DNA of 64,000 nucleotides from Nonomuraea rhodomycinica (GCF_013363995.1 NZ_JABWGO010000003.1:434001-498000), one strand, 5' to 3'. Counted from the first letter of the stretch, positions 41,086-50,898 are shown. Numbers and translations: made by a program. The notes: generated by a model not told the origin, from the letters alone.

Positions 41086-42593
41086 GCCGCCAGTCTGTCG
41101 GGTGCCGGGCGGCCACGCCAACCGATGTGCCCGTCGGGACGGACCAGCACCACGTCACGCGCGTCCACGCCGGCGGCCTCGGCCGCGCCGGGCACGGGGA
41201 CGAGGGCGGTGACCAGGTCGTCGCCCAGGCGGGCCGCGGCCGCCCGGGCGTGCCGTTCGGCGACATCCCGGTCGGCGGCCAGCACCACCCAGCGGGCGGA
41301 GACGGCCGCGTGCAGGGTGACCTCCTCGCCGCCCGCCTCCACGCACCCGAGGTCCGGCATCCGGTCGCCCGGCTGCGGGCCGGAGGCCCACCGGTGCGCC
41401 GCGGGGGCCAGCGGCCCGCCCCGGTAGCCGATGCCGAGCTGGGACGCCGCCAGCCACAGCCGCCGCTGCACGGCGGGCAGGCGGACGGCCGGCAGGACCA
41501 CCTTGTCGCGGACCAGGCGCTTCCACGCGGCGTCGGGCAGCATGACGCCCACCGCCGTGCTGGTGGCCCGCAGCACGTTGCGCGCCAGCGGGCGCCGCTC
41601 GCCCTCGTACGTGTCGAGCAGCCGCGCGTCCGCGCGCCCGCGCGCCACCAGGACGAGCTTCCAGGCGAGGTTCTCGGCGTCGCCGAGCCCGGTGTTCTGC
41701 CCCTGCCCGCCGGAGGGGCTCTGGATGTGGGCGGCGTCGCCGGCCAGCAGGATCCGGCCGCGGCGGTAGGCGTCGGCCAGCCGCCGGTGGATCCGGAACT
41801 CGGTGGCCCAGCGGATCTCCATGACCGTGTCGAGGCCGACGCCGCTGCGACGGGAGAACTCCTTCAGCACCCGGTCGGCGATCTCGTCCTCGGACAGGTC
41901 CTCCGGCAGGTCCGCCGGCGGCTCGGTGAAGATCCGCCAGGTGTCGTCCGGCAGGGCGGTCACCGACAGCATGCGGCCGACGTCCATCCAGGTCGTGCTG
42001 CCGTTCCGGTCGAACGGCCAGCGGGCCCGCACGTCCGCCATCAGCAGGCGCTCGATGAGCTTGCGGCCGGGGAAACCGATCCCGGCGAGCTTGCGCACGG
42101 TGCTGTGCGCGCCGTCGCAGCCGATCAGCCACCGCGCCTCGACGCGCCGCTCGGCGCCGTCCTGTGTCCGGACGGTGGCGGTGACGCCCGCGCCGTCCTG
42201 CTCGGCCGCGACCAGCCGGGTGCCCCACTCCACGTCGCCGCCCACCTCGCGCAGCCGCCGCCGCAGGACGCCCTCCACCTCGGCCTGCGAGACCAGGAGG
42301 GCCGGTTTCGGCTGGTCGGCGAGCGCCTGGCCGACGTGCATCCGCAGGACGGTGCGGGAGCCCTCGTTGTAGGACATGGTGAGCGAGCGTTGCGAGCGTC
42401 CGGGCAGGTCGCCGAGCGCGCCGATGCGTTCCAGGACCTCGGCTCCGCGGGGCTGGAGTCCGAGCGCCCGTGAGGTGGTGGCGGGCGCGGGGGCGGCGTC
42501 GATCAGCCGCACGGGGACGTGGTGCAGGGCCAGGTGCACGGCGAGGGCCAGCCCGGTGGGACCGGCGCCCGCGACGAGTACGGTGTCCGTCAT
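41055..42593 (-). CDS. FAD-dependent aromatic monooxygenase (PheA/TfdB family)
   Basis: The 512-residue flavin hydroxylase has VLVAGAGPTGLALAVHLALH (FAD), IGCDGAHSTVRKLAGI (DG motif) and GRILLAGDAAHIQSPSGGQG (GD motif). The C-terminal thioredoxin-like part (WVVLAADRDVAERH, then VVLVRPDGHIGWRG) is typical of phenol hydroxylase and polyketide-antibiotic hydroxylases such as RIF-type enzymes. It may detoxify an aromatic compound, being in an operon with a TetR regulator. The substrate is unknown. Confidence 0.87.
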   Translation of the reverse strand: MTDTVLVAGAGPTGLALAVHLALHHVPVRLIDAAPAPATTSRALGLQPRGAEVLERIGALGDLPGRSQRSLTMSYNEGSRTVLRMHVGQALADQPKPALLVSQAEVEGVLRRRLREVGGDVEWGTRLVAAEQDGAGVTATVRTQDGAERRVEARWLIGCDGAHSTVRKLAGIGFPGRKLIERLLMADVRARWPFDRNGSTTWMDVGRMLSVTALPDDTWRIFTEPPADLPEDLSEDEIADRVLKEFSRRSGVGLDTVMEIRWATEFRIHRRLADAYRRGRILLAGDAAHIQSPSGGQGQNTGLGDAENLAWKLVLVARGRADARLLDTYEGERRPLARNVLRATSTAVGVMLPDAAWKRLVRDKVVLPAVRLPAVQRRLWLAASQLGIGYRGGPLAPAAHRWASGPQPGDRMPDLGCVEAGGEEVTLHAAVSARWVVLAADRDVAERHARAAAARLGDDLVTALVPVPGAAEAAGVDARDVVLVRPDGHIGWRGRPAPDRLAAWIDEVLWPA

Positions 42594-42601
42594 TTAATAA
42601 A

Positions 42602-42614
42602 CGGTACCGTACCG
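42602..42614. promoter_or_regulatory. TetR operator in front of the aromatic monooxygenase
   Basis: The inverted repeat CGGTAC-C-GTACCG lies 9 bases before the ATG at 42593, in an AT-rich stretch (TTTATTAAATG on the minus strand) that probably also holds the promoter. Position and symmetry fit autoregulation by the TetR protein of the same operon. Confidence 0.55.
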
Positions 42615-42664
42615 ATTACTAATTCGGCAGAGGGGCAGCCACGTATCCGGCGGTGATCGTTCTC

Positions 42665-44158
42665 CTACGGCGTCGCCGGGAGGTGGCGCAGGTCGGCCTC
42701 CATGCGCGCCGCGCTCTCGCGCAGCGCGGGCAGGACGTCGCGCAGCAGGTCGTCCGGGGTGGCCCGGCTGGCGTGGGTGGCGACGTTGACGGCCGCGGCC
42801 ACGCGCCCGTCCCGGCCGCGCACCGGCACCGCGATCGACCGCACGCCCTCCTCCAGCTCCTGGTCCACCAGGGCGTAGCCGTCCTCGCCGGCCCGGCGGA
42901 CCGCCGCGGCGAACGCGGCGGGGGAGGTGATCGTGCGCCGGGTCAGCGGCTTGAGCGCGAGCGCGGCCCACCCTTCCGCCGGCCGGTCGGCGAGCAGCAC
43001 CCGGCCCATGGAGGTCGCGTACGCGGGGAAGCGGGTGCCGACCCGGATGTCCACGGTCATGATGCTCACGGTCGGGACGCGGGCCACGTACAGCACGTCG
43101 TCGCCCGACAGCACCGCGACCGAGGCCGAGTGGCCCAGCCGCGCCACCAGGTCCGCCAGGTGCGGCTGGACGACCTCGGCGAACGAGCGTTCCGACAGGT
43201 GGGCGTAGCCCAGCTCCAGCACCCGGGGGAGCAGGACGAAACGGGGGCCGTCGGCGCTCGCGTACCCGAGGCGTTCCAGGGTGAGCAGCGAGCGCCGCGC
43301 CGTGGCGCGGGGGAGGCCCGTGGCCCGCGCGACGGCGGCCAGCGTCGATCCGCCGGGCGTCGCGCCGAGCGCCACCAGCACGGCCAGCCCGCGGGCCAGC
43401 GACTGCAGGATCTCGGGGGCCGCCGCCCCTACGGGCCTGTCCTGAGAGACCGGCACGGCGACGGGGGAGTCTGGTGCGGCGGCGGGGGAGGCCGGTGGGG
43501 CGGCGGGGAAGGCCGGTGCGGCGGCCAGGGCGGCCTCCATCTCGGCGACCGTCTTGAGCAGCCTCGGCATCGCGTGCTCGCGCAGCCCGGAGGCGGTGTG
43601 CCGGCTGGTGTGGCTCACCACGCTCACCGCGCAGACCGGCGCGCCGTCCCGGCCCCGTACGGGCACCGCCACCGCGATCAGCCCCGGCTCGACGAGCTGG
43701 TCGTCCTCGGCCCACGGCGCGGCCGGGTCGAGGAGGACGAGACCCGCGGCGCAGCGACGGGCGGGCAGCAGGTCGCCGACCCGGAACCTCACCGACATGG
43801 TGCGCCGCCGCGTGAACTGCGCGATGAAGCGCACCCCGTCCCCGTCGAGGACGGCCAGCGACACCGACTCGTCCAGCTCCTCGGCCAGCCGCTCGGCGAG
43901 CGGCGCCAGGGGGTCGCGCAGGCCGCCGCCCGTCAGGTACGCCTCGCCCAGCTCCATCAGGCGCGGCGCCGGCCGCAGGTCACGGCCGTCGAAGCGGACG
44001 TAGTCGAGCCGGGCGTACGTGGCCAGGACGCGGTCGACCGTGGCCCTGGCCAGGCCGGTGGCGTGCACCAGGTCCGTGGCCCGCGTCCGCCGCGCGGGCT
44101 CGGCGGTCAGCGCGCGCAGCACGGCGAGCCCCCGCTCCAGGGTCCCGGCCGGTTCCAT
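42665..44158 (-). CDS. Double-length IclR-family regulator (two IclR units in tandem), likely pca regulator
   Basis: The 497-residue protein carries two IclR regulators in one chain. Unit 1 (residues 1-235) has HTH LERGLAVLRALTAEPARRTR and TGLARATVDRVLATYARL; its effector domain lacks roughly 35 residues present in unit 2. Unit 2 (about 260-497) has LARGLAVLVALGATPGG, TGLPRATARRSLLTLERLGY and the complete effector domain. An Ala/Pro linker joins them. ATG 44158 has GAGGAGGG. It is divergent from pcaIJHGBL with a palindrome between; IclR proteins (PcaR/PobR) commonly control these genes in response to beta-ketoadipate or protocatechuate. Confidence 0.85.
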   Translation of the reverse strand: MEPAGTLERGLAVLRALTAEPARRTRATDLVHATGLARATVDRVLATYARLDYVRFDGRDLRPAPRLMELGEAYLTGGGLRDPLAPLAERLAEELDESVSLAVLDGDGVRFIAQFTRRRTMSVRFRVGDLLPARRCAAGLVLLDPAAPWAEDDQLVEPGLIAVAVPVRGRDGAPVCAVSVVSHTSRHTASGLREHAMPRLLKTVAEMEAALAAAPAFPAAPPASPAAAPDSPVAVPVSQDRPVGAAAPEILQSLARGLAVLVALGATPGGSTLAAVARATGLPRATARRSLLTLERLGYASADGPRFVLLPRVLELGYAHLSERSFAEVVQPHLADLVARLGHSASVAVLSGDDVLYVARVPTVSIMTVDIRVGTRFPAYATSMGRVLLADRPAEGWAALALKPLTRRTITSPAAFAAAVRRAGEDGYALVDQELEEGVRSIAVPVRGRDGRVAAAVNVATHASRATPDDLLRDVLPALRESAARMEADLRHLPATP

Positions 44159-44233
44159 CCGCCCTCCTCGGTCCGTTCGAACGCCGCCCGCCCGCTCGCG
44201 TGCCGCCCGCCCGCGTGCCGGTGAACTGACACT

Positions 44234-44263
44234 TTGACAGGACCGCCGCGGCCTCCGCATACT
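44234..44263 (+). promoter_or_regulatory. Promoter of the pca operon
   Basis: TTGACA (44234-44239), 18 bases and CATACT (44258-44263) give a near-consensus sigma70-type promoter. It fires towards pcaI, with a leader of about 60 bases that contains the IclR-type palindrome. Confidence 0.6.
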
Positions 44264-44284
44264 CGTCCACGATAATGAACTGAA

Positions 44285-44299
44285 GTTCGCTCAGCGAAC
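44285..44299. promoter_or_regulatory. IclR-type operator between iclR and pcaI
   Basis: GTTCGCT-C-AGCGAAC is a perfect 7-1-7 inverted repeat. It resembles GTTCG...CGAAC sites of PcaR/PobR-like regulators and lies just downstream of the promoter. Confidence 0.65.
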
Positions 44300-44331
44300 A
44301 CCCTGCGGGCACCCCCGGCGGAGGGAGCGTC

Positions 44332-45104
44332 GTGCCGAGAGACAAGGTGGTCGCGACCGCCCGCGAGGCGCTGGCCGGCGTGCGCGACGGAGCGTCGTTC
44401 GCGGTCGGCGGCTTCGGGCTCAGCGGCATCCCGAACGTCCTGATCCGCGCGCTCCACGACACCGGGGTCACCGGGATCTCCGTGGTGTCCAACAACTGCG
44501 GCGTCGACGGCGGCGGCCTCGGCATCCTGCTGGCGGCCGGGCGCATCGCCCGCGTGACCGCCTCCTACATCGGCGACAACAAGGAGTTCGCCCGGCAGTT
44601 CCTCACCGGAGAGCTGGAGGTGGAGCTGACCCCGCAGGGCAGCCTCGCCGAGCGGCTGCGCGCGGGCGGCGCCGGGATCCCCGCCTTCTACACCCCCGCC
44701 GGGGTCGGCACGCCCGTCGCCGAGGGCGGCCTGCCGCTGCGCCACAACCCCGACGGGTCGGTCGCGCTGGCCTCGCCGCCCAAGGAGGTGCGCGAGTTCG
44801 ACGGCCGGCCGTACGTGCTGGAGCGCGGCATCACCACGGACTTCGCGCTGGTCCGCGCGGCCAGGGGTGACCGGCACGGCAATCTCGTCTTCGCCAAGGC
44901 GGCCCGCAACTTCAACCCCCTGGCCGCCATGGCGGGGCGGGTCACGATCGCCGAGGTCGAGGAGCTCACCGAGCTGGACCCCGACGAGGTCCACCTGCCC
45001 GGCGTGTTCGTGCGGCGCCTGGTGGTGCTCACCCCCGAGCAGGCCGCCGACAAGGCCGTCGAGCGCCGTACGACCTCCGGACCCGCATCCGGAGGGGACG
45101 TCTC

Positions 45105-45108
<4 letters not shown>
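44332..45108 (+). CDS. pcaI: 3-oxoadipate CoA-transferase subunit A (PcaI)
   Basis: The 258-residue alpha subunit of the CoA-transferase moves CoA from succinyl-CoA to beta-ketoadipate. It has the type I motif GGFGLSGIPNVLIRAL, SNNCGVDGGGLGILLAAGRI and a conserved LERGITTDFALVRA. GTG 44332 has a GGAGGGAG site. The stop overlaps pcaJ. Confidence 0.92.
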
Positions 45109-45734
<626 letters not shown>

Positions 45735-45739
45735 GGCCG

Positions 45740-45845
45740 GGCCACGCCCCTCACCGCCGGGGTCGCACCGCCTCGCCGCGGGGCCGCACCCCTCACCGCC
45801 GGGGCCGGGCCGCACCCCCACAGCCGGGCGTACCCCTCACAGCCG
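45740..45845 (+). repeat. Degenerate GC-rich repeats between pcaJ and pcaH
   Basis: The 125-base spacer is built from four or five imperfect units of about 20-25 bases around GCACCCCTCACCGCCGGGG. It contains no open gene and only the pcaH ribosome site at its end. It occupies the place where pcaF normally lies. Confidence 0.6.
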
Positions 45846-45859
45846 AAGGAGAGCCGCAC

Positions 45860-46612
45860 ATGACGTCACCCCCCACCCAGGCCGACATCGACCTGGAGAT
45901 CGCCGCGATCCGCGCCGCCCGTGAGGGCGCGCGGACCCACCACCCCGACCGCGACTACGCCCCCTACCGCAGCACCGCGCTGCGGCACCCGAAGCAGCCG
46001 CTCGTCCCGCTCAAGGACCCCGAGGCGGCGGAGCTGACCGGCCCGGTCTTCGGCGTCACCGACGTCACGGCGCTCGACTCCGACCTGACCCGGCAGCATC
46101 CCGGCGAGCCGATGGGCGAGCGCATCACCGTGCAGGGCCGCGTCCTCGACCGGGACGGCCGTCCGGTACGCGGCCAGCTCGTGGAGATCTGGCAGGCCAA
46201 CGCCGCCGGCCGCTACCCGCACCAGCGCGACGACCACCCCGCGCCGCTCGACCCGAACTTCACCGGCGTCGGCCGCTGCCTCACCGACGACGAGGGCGGC
46301 TACGCGTTCACCACGGTCAGGCCCGGCGCCTACCCCTGGCGCAACCACCTCAACGCCTGGCGTCCGGCGCACATCCACTTCTCGGTGTTCGGCACGGCCT
46401 TCACCCAGCGGCTGGTCACCCAGATGTACTTCCCGGGGGACCCGCTGTTCCCGTACGACCCGATCCTGAACTCCGTCACCGACGAGCGCGCCAGGCGGCG
46501 GCTGGTGGCCGCCTACGACCACGAGCTGTCCCGGCCCGAGTGGTCGCTCGGCTACCGGTGGGACATCGTCCTCGACGGCCCCGCCGCGACCTGGACGGAG
46601 GAAGGCCGGTGA
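45860..46612 (+). CDS. pcaH: Protocatechuate 3,4-dioxygenase beta subunit (PcaH)
   Basis: The 250-residue iron-binding subunit of the intradiol dioxygenase has the signature LVEIWQANAAGRYPHQRD (Tyr ligand), a second Tyr/His ligand set in RPGAYPWRNHLNAWRPAHIH, and FSVFGTAFTQRLVTQMYFPG. It opens protocatechuate to 3-carboxy-cis,cis-muconate. AAGGAGAG precedes ATG 45860. Confidence 0.95.
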   Translation: MTSPPTQADIDLEIAAIRAAREGARTHHPDRDYAPYRSTALRHPKQPLVPLKDPEAAELTGPVFGVTDVTALDSDLTRQHPGEPMGERITVQGRVLDRDGRPVRGQLVEIWQANAAGRYPHQRDDHPAPLDPNFTGVGRCLTDDEGGYAFTTVRPGAYPWRNHLNAWRPAHIHFSVFGTAFTQRLVTQMYFPGDPLFPYDPILNSVTDERARRRLVAAYDHELSRPEWSLGYRWDIVLDGPAATWTEEGR

Positions 46613-47133
46613 ACCCGACCCCCTCGCAGACCGTCGGCCCGTTCTACGGGTACGCGCTGCCGTTCCCCGGCGGCGGCGACCTCGCCGCCGGCGGTGTCAC
46701 CGTCCACGGGTACGTCCACGACGGCGCGGGCGCGCCGGTGCCGGACGCGCTGCTGGAGTTCTGGCAAGCCGACCCGGCGGGCGGCCTGCGCGGCACGCCC
46801 GGCACGCTGCGCCGCGACCCGGTGAACGGCGCGATCATCGGGCGGCACGGCGTCGACTTCACCGGCTTCGGCCGGGTGCCCACCGACGCCGACGGCCGCT
46901 GGACGTTACGCACCCTCGTGCCGGGCACCGGCTACATCAGCGTCTGCGTGTTCGCCCGCGGCCTGCTCCACCACCTGTACACGCGGATCTACCTGGCCGA
47001 GCACCCGTTCCTCGACACGCTGCCGCCCGAGCGGGCGCGCACGCTGCTCGCCACGCGCGAGCGCGACGACGTCTACCGGTTCGACATCCATCTCCAGGGG
47101 GACAAGGAGACGATCTTCTTTGACTTCGGCTGA
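46609..47133 (+). CDS. pcaG: Protocatechuate 3,4-dioxygenase alpha subunit (PcaG)
   Basis: The 174-residue non-metal subunit has PSQTVGPFYGYALPF, DALLEFWQADPAGGL, FTGFGRVPTDADGRWTL and YISVCVFARGLLHHLYTRIY. GTG 46609 overlaps the pcaH stop. It pairs with PcaH. Confidence 0.94.
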   Translation: MNPTPSQTVGPFYGYALPFPGGGDLAAGGVTVHGYVHDGAGAPVPDALLEFWQADPAGGLRGTPGTLRRDPVNGAIIGRHGVDFTGFGRVPTDADGRWTLRTLVPGTGYISVCVFARGLLHHLYTRIYLAEHPFLDTLPPERARTLLATRERDDVYRFDIHLQGDKETIFFDFG

Positions 47134-48430
47134 CCGGCCCGCCGCATGCCCTGCGGTCCGCTCCGCCGGGGCGGACGTCGGGCTGCTGTCGCCCATGCGG
47201 GTCGCGGCGGCGGAGGAGACGGGCGACGCCGCCGTCCTGCGGGCCATGCTGGACGCGGAGGCCGCGCTCGCCCGCGCGCAGGCGTCCCTCGGCCTGATCC
47301 CGGCGCGGGCCGCCGAGGCCGTGACCGCCGCCGCCCGCGACGGCGCCTTCGACCCGCTGAGCCTGGCCGAACGGGCCCGCTGGGGCGGCAACCCGGTCAT
47401 CCCGCTGGTGGAGGACCTGCGCGCCGCCGCGGCGCCGTACGGCGTGTTCGTCCACCGGGGCGCCACCAGCCAGGACATCCTGGACACCGCCCTCATGCTG
47501 GTCGCCCACCGCGCCCTCGGCCCCGTCACCGACCACCTGGAGCTGGTGGCCGGGCGGCTGGGCGGGCTGGCGGCCGAGCACCGTGACACGGTCATGGCCG
47601 CCCGCACGCTCACCCAGCAGGCGGTGCCGACGACGTTCGGGCTGAAGGCCGCCGGGTGGCGCGAGCTGGCCGCGGGCGCCCGCACCCGGCTGCTCGCCGC
47701 CCGCCAGGCGCTCCCGGCCCAGCTCGGCGGCCCGGCGGGCACCCTCCGCCCCACCGATGCCAGGGCTGACAGTGGCGGGGCTGACGGTGACAGGGCGGGC
47801 GGTGACAGGGCGGACGGTGACGGGGCGGACGGTGACGTCGGGCTGCGGCTGCTCGCCGCCTTCGCGGCCGAGACCGGGCTGGCCGAGCCCGTGCTGCCGT
47901 GGCACGTGCTGCGTGCCCCCGTCGCCGACCTGGCGGGGGCCCTGGCGTTCGCCGCGGGCGCGCTGGGCAAGCTCGCCGCCGACGTCCTCGTGCTGTCCCG
48001 TACCGAGATCGCCGAGGTGCGAGAGGGCGCGGGCGGCGGCTCGTCGTCCATGCCGCACAAGCGCAACCCGGTGCGCGCCACGATGATCGCCGCCGCGGCC
48101 CGCCAGGTGCCCGCGCTCGCGGCGATCCTCTACGGCTCGCTCGCCGCCGAGGACGAGCGGCCCCCGGGCGCCTGGCACGCCGAATGGCAGCCGCTGCGTG
48201 AGGCGCTGCGGCTGGTCGCCGGGGCGGCCCGCGACGCCGCCGAACTCGTCGCCGGCCTGCGGGTGGACCCCGGCAGGATGCGCGCCAACCTGGACGTCGA
48301 GGGCACACCGGGCTCCGCGGCGGCCCTCGTCACCCGAGCCCTGTCCCCGCGAACCGCGCCCGGCCGGAGCCGGGCCGGCGGGGGACCGGGCGGCGCGGAG
48401 GCGGCCGGCCACGGGACGGGGGACGCGTGA
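47120..48430 (+). CDS. pcaB: 3-carboxy-cis,cis-muconate cycloisomerase (PcaB)
   Basis: The 436-residue fumarase/aspartase-superfamily enzyme has VHRGATSQDILDTALML and the signature GGGSSSMPHKRNPVRATM. The TTG start lies within the last codons of pcaG and has CAAGGAGA upstream. A 25-residue Gly/Asp/Ala tract (near residue 215-240) produced by 15-bp DNA repeats is inserted before LLAAFAAETGLAEPVLPWH; it is not part of the conserved fold. The C-terminus is also an unusually long Gly/Arg-rich tail. The next start overlaps its stop. Confidence 0.9.
   Translation: MTSADRPAACPAVRSAGADVGLLSPMRVAAAEETGDAAVLRAMLDAEAALARAQASLGLIPARAAEAVTAAARDGAFDPLSLAERARWGGNPVIPLVEDLRAAAAPYGVFVHRGATSQDILDTALMLVAHRALGPVTDHLELVAGRLGGLAAEHRDTVMAARTLTQQAVPTTFGLKAAGWRELAAGARTRLLAARQALPAQLGGPAGTLRPTDARADSGGADGDRAGGDRADGDGADGDVGLRLLAAFAAETGLAEPVLPWHVLRAPVADLAGALAFAAGALGKLAADVLVLSRTEIAEVREGAGGGSSSMPHKRNPVRATMIAAAARQVPALAAILYGSLAAEDERPPGAWHAEWQPLREALRLVAGAARDAAELVAGLRVDPGRMRANLDVEGTPGSAAALVTRALSPRTAPGRSRAGGGPGGAEAAGHGTGDA
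47757..47839 (+). repeat. In-frame 15-bp minisatellite inside pcaB
   Basis: About five imperfect copies of a 15-base unit (consensus GGGCGGACGGTGACR) encode alternating GADGD/RAGGD blocks. The frame is kept because the unit length is a multiple of three. Confidence 0.75.
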
Positions 48431-49620
48431 CCCTCCTGCGGCACCGCCTGGACGGTCCCGAGGGCGGGCCGCCGCTCGTGCTCGGGCCGTCTCTCGGCAC
48501 CTCGGCACGCGTGTGGGAACCCCAGCTCGCCGCGCTGTCGAGGACGTTCAGGGTGCTCCGGTACGAGCTGCCGGGCCACGGCGGCTCGCCGGCGCCGGCG
48601 ACGGCGACCGCCATGACGATCGACGGCCTCGCGGAGCACGTGCTGGAGCTGGCCGGCGCCGCCGGCATGGAGACCTTCCACTACGCGGGCGTCTCCATCG
48701 GCGGCGCGGTCGGCGCGGTCCTGGCCGCCCGTCACCCCGGCCGCGTGCGGACGCTCGCGCTGATCTGCTCCTCCGCCCGGTTCGGCGAGCCGGAGGCGTG
48801 GCGGCAGCGGGCGCGCCTGGTCAGGGAGCGCGGAACCGCCGCGCTGCTGGAGGGCGCGGCCGGGCGGTGGTTCGCGGGCCCCGCCGACCGGGCGCTGCTG
48901 GACGACCTCGCGGCCACCGACCCCGGGGGGTACGCCGCCTGCTGCGACGCGCTGGCCGCCTACGACCTGCGCCGGGAGCTCGGCGGCATCGACGTCCCCA
49001 CGCTGGTGGTGGCCGGGCGGAACGACCCGGCGACGCCGCCCGCCCACGCCCGGGAGCTGGCCGACGGCATCCCCGGCGCCACGCTCGTCGAGGTGCCGGG
49101 CGCCGCCCACCTGGCGAACGTCGACCAGCCCGGCAGGGTCACCGCCGCCCTTCTCGCCCACCTGCCCCAGCCCCGCCAAGCGCCGCGGACACCGCCACCC
49201 CGGCCGGGGACCCCGGAGCCCGCGCAGACCCTTGAGGAGCTGACCGCGCGGGGCATGCGGGTGCGGCGGGAGGTGCTGGGGGACGAGCACGTGGACCGCG
49301 CCGCCGCCCGCACCACCCCCTTCACCCGCGACTTCCAGGACTTCATCACCCGCTACGCCTGGGGCGGGATCTGGACCCGGCCCGGCCTGGACCGCCGCAC
49401 CCGGAGCTGCGTCACGCTCGCCGCGCTCGTCGCCCGCGGCCACCTCGACGAGCTGGCCCTGCACGTACGCGCCGCGCTGCGCAACGGCCTGACCCCGGAC
49501 GAGATCGCCGAGGTGCTGCTCCAGACCGCCGTCTACTGCGGCGTGCCCGCCGCCAACGCCGCGTTCGCCGTGGCACGGCGCGTCCTGTCCGAGGAGCCGG
49601 GCGCGCCGGCTACCACGTGA
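48427..49620 (+). CDS. pcaL: Bifunctional 3-oxoadipate enol-lactonase/4-carboxymuconolactone decarboxylase (PcaL = PcaD-PcaC)
   Basis: The 397-residue fusion has residues 1-250 as the alpha/beta hydrolase PcaD (YELPGHGGSPAP, FHYAGVSIGGAVGAVLAA with nucleophile Ser, GAAHLANVDQP with His). Residues 270-397 are the decarboxylase PcaC (RGMRVRREVLGDEHVDRA, then TLAALVARGHLDELALHVRA and YCGVPAANAAFAVA). The fusion is the usual form in actinomycetes. Its last 11 bases overlap the end of the convergent P450 gene. Confidence 0.93.
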   Translation: MTLLRHRLDGPEGGPPLVLGPSLGTSARVWEPQLAALSRTFRVLRYELPGHGGSPAPATATAMTIDGLAEHVLELAGAAGMETFHYAGVSIGGAVGAVLAARHPGRVRTLALICSSARFGEPEAWRQRARLVRERGTAALLEGAAGRWFAGPADRALLDDLAATDPGGYAACCDALAAYDLRRELGGIDVPTLVVAGRNDPATPPAHARELADGIPGATLVEVPGAAHLANVDQPGRVTAALLAHLPQPRQAPRTPPPRPGTPEPAQTLEELTARGMRVRREVLGDEHVDRAAARTTPFTRDFQDFITRYAWGGIWTRPGLDRRTRSCVTLAALVARGHLDELALHVRAALRNGLTPDEIAEVLLQTAVYCGVPAANAAFAVARRVLSEEPGAPATT

Positions 49621-50836
49621 CGGGCAGCTCGTAGACGCCGTAGACCTGGCCGTCGTGCTTGAACGGGACGCGCTCCAGGTCGGTGGCCAGGCTCAGGGTG
49701 GGGATCCGCCGGTACAGGGTGCTGTACACCACCTGGAGCTCCATACGGGCCAGCGGCTGCCCCAGGCACTGGTGCACGCCGAACCCGAAGGCCACGTGGC
49801 GGCGGGCGTCCCGCCGCAGGTCCAGGTCGTCGGGGCCGGGGAAGACCTCGGGGTCGCGGTTGGCGATGTCGTTCGCCATGATCATGCCCTCGCCCGCGCG
49901 GATGACCTGACCGCAGATCTCGATGTCCGCCAGCGCGACGCGGCGCCGCCCGCTGTGGGTGATGTTGAGGTAGCGCAGCAGCTCCTCGACCGCCCCCGCG
50001 ACCAGCCTCGGGTCGTCCGACTCGCGCAGGAGCGCGAGCTGGTCCGGGTGCCGCAGCAGGGCCAGGGTGCCGAGCGCGATCATGTTCGCGGTGGTCTCGT
50101 GCCCGGCGATGAGCAGCAGGACGCCCATCTGGGCGGCCTCCGCCCGCGACAGCTCACCGGCCTTGACCCGCTCGGTCAGCCGCGACAGCAGGTCGTCCGC
50201 CGGTTCGGCGAGCTTGCGCCCCACCAGGTCGTCCAGGTACGCGTTCAGCCGGGCGCCGGCGGCGGCCCGCTCCTCGGGCGCGGCGTCGCGCCTGATGACG
50301 GTCTTGCTGTTGTCCTGGAAGAAGTCGTGGTCGTCGTACGGCACGCCGAGCAGCTCGCAGATCACCAGCGAGGGCACCGGCAGGGCGAACGCCTCCACCA
50401 GGTCCACCGGCTTCGGCCCGGCCAGCATGGCGTCGATCAGGTCGTCCACGATCCTCTGCACGGCCGGGCGCATCTCCTCCACCCGCTTGACCGTGAACGG
50501 CGCCTGCACCATGCGGCGCAGCCGGTGGTGCTCGGGGTCGTCCATCAGGATGAAGCTGGCGAACGAGCCCTTGGGGATGGGGGCCGGCGCCGGATAGCCG
50601 GGCCGGGTGACGTCGGCGCTGACTCGCGGGTCCGCCATCAGCGCCCGCTGCTCGGCGTAACGGGTCACCACCCACGGCGTGCTGCCGTCCCACAGCCGGA
50701 CCCGCGCGAGCGGGCCCTGCTCCTGCAGGGACCGCAGGGCCGGCGGCGGGTCGAACGGGCACCGGGCCGCCCGCGGCATGGGGAACTCCGGGACGCCGGC
50801 CGGCTCTCCGCCGGCCGCGCTCGACGTGTCGGTCAT
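49610..50836 (-). CDS. Cytochrome P450 (first copy)
   Basis: The 408-residue soluble bacterial P450 has the I-helix oxygen motif LLIAGHETTANMIALG, the ExxR helix EELLRYL...R, and the heme-binding loop FGFGVHQCLGQPLARMEL with the axial Cys. ATG 50836 (AGGAGAG upstream). It is last in an operon that also supplies ferredoxin and reductase, so it probably receives electrons from them. The substrate is unknown. Confidence 0.93.
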   Translation of the reverse strand: MTDTSSAAGGEPAGVPEFPMPRAARCPFDPPPALRSLQEQGPLARVRLWDGSTPWVVTRYAEQRALMADPRVSADVTRPGYPAPAPIPKGSFASFILMDDPEHHRLRRMVQAPFTVKRVEEMRPAVQRIVDDLIDAMLAGPKPVDLVEAFALPVPSLVICELLGVPYDDHDFFQDNSKTVIRRDAAPEERAAAGARLNAYLDDLVGRKLAEPADDLLSRLTERVKAGELSRAEAAQMGVLLLIAGHETTANMIALGTLALLRHPDQLALLRESDDPRLVAGAVEELLRYLNITHSGRRRVALADIEICGQVIRAGEGMIMANDIANRDPEVFPGPDDLDLRRDARRHVAFGFGVHQCLGQPLARMELQVVYSTLYRRIPTLSLATDLERVPFKHDGQVYGVYELPVTW

Positions 50837-50898
50837 CGCGCTCTCCTCGCGTTCGTCGGGATGTTCGGGGTGATCTCCCGGCATGAGCCGCCGGGCGT

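Noticed and set aside
45740..45845. Repeats before pcaH as a CRISPR array
   Set aside because: Units are degenerate, without regular unique spacers, and no cas genes occur in the window.
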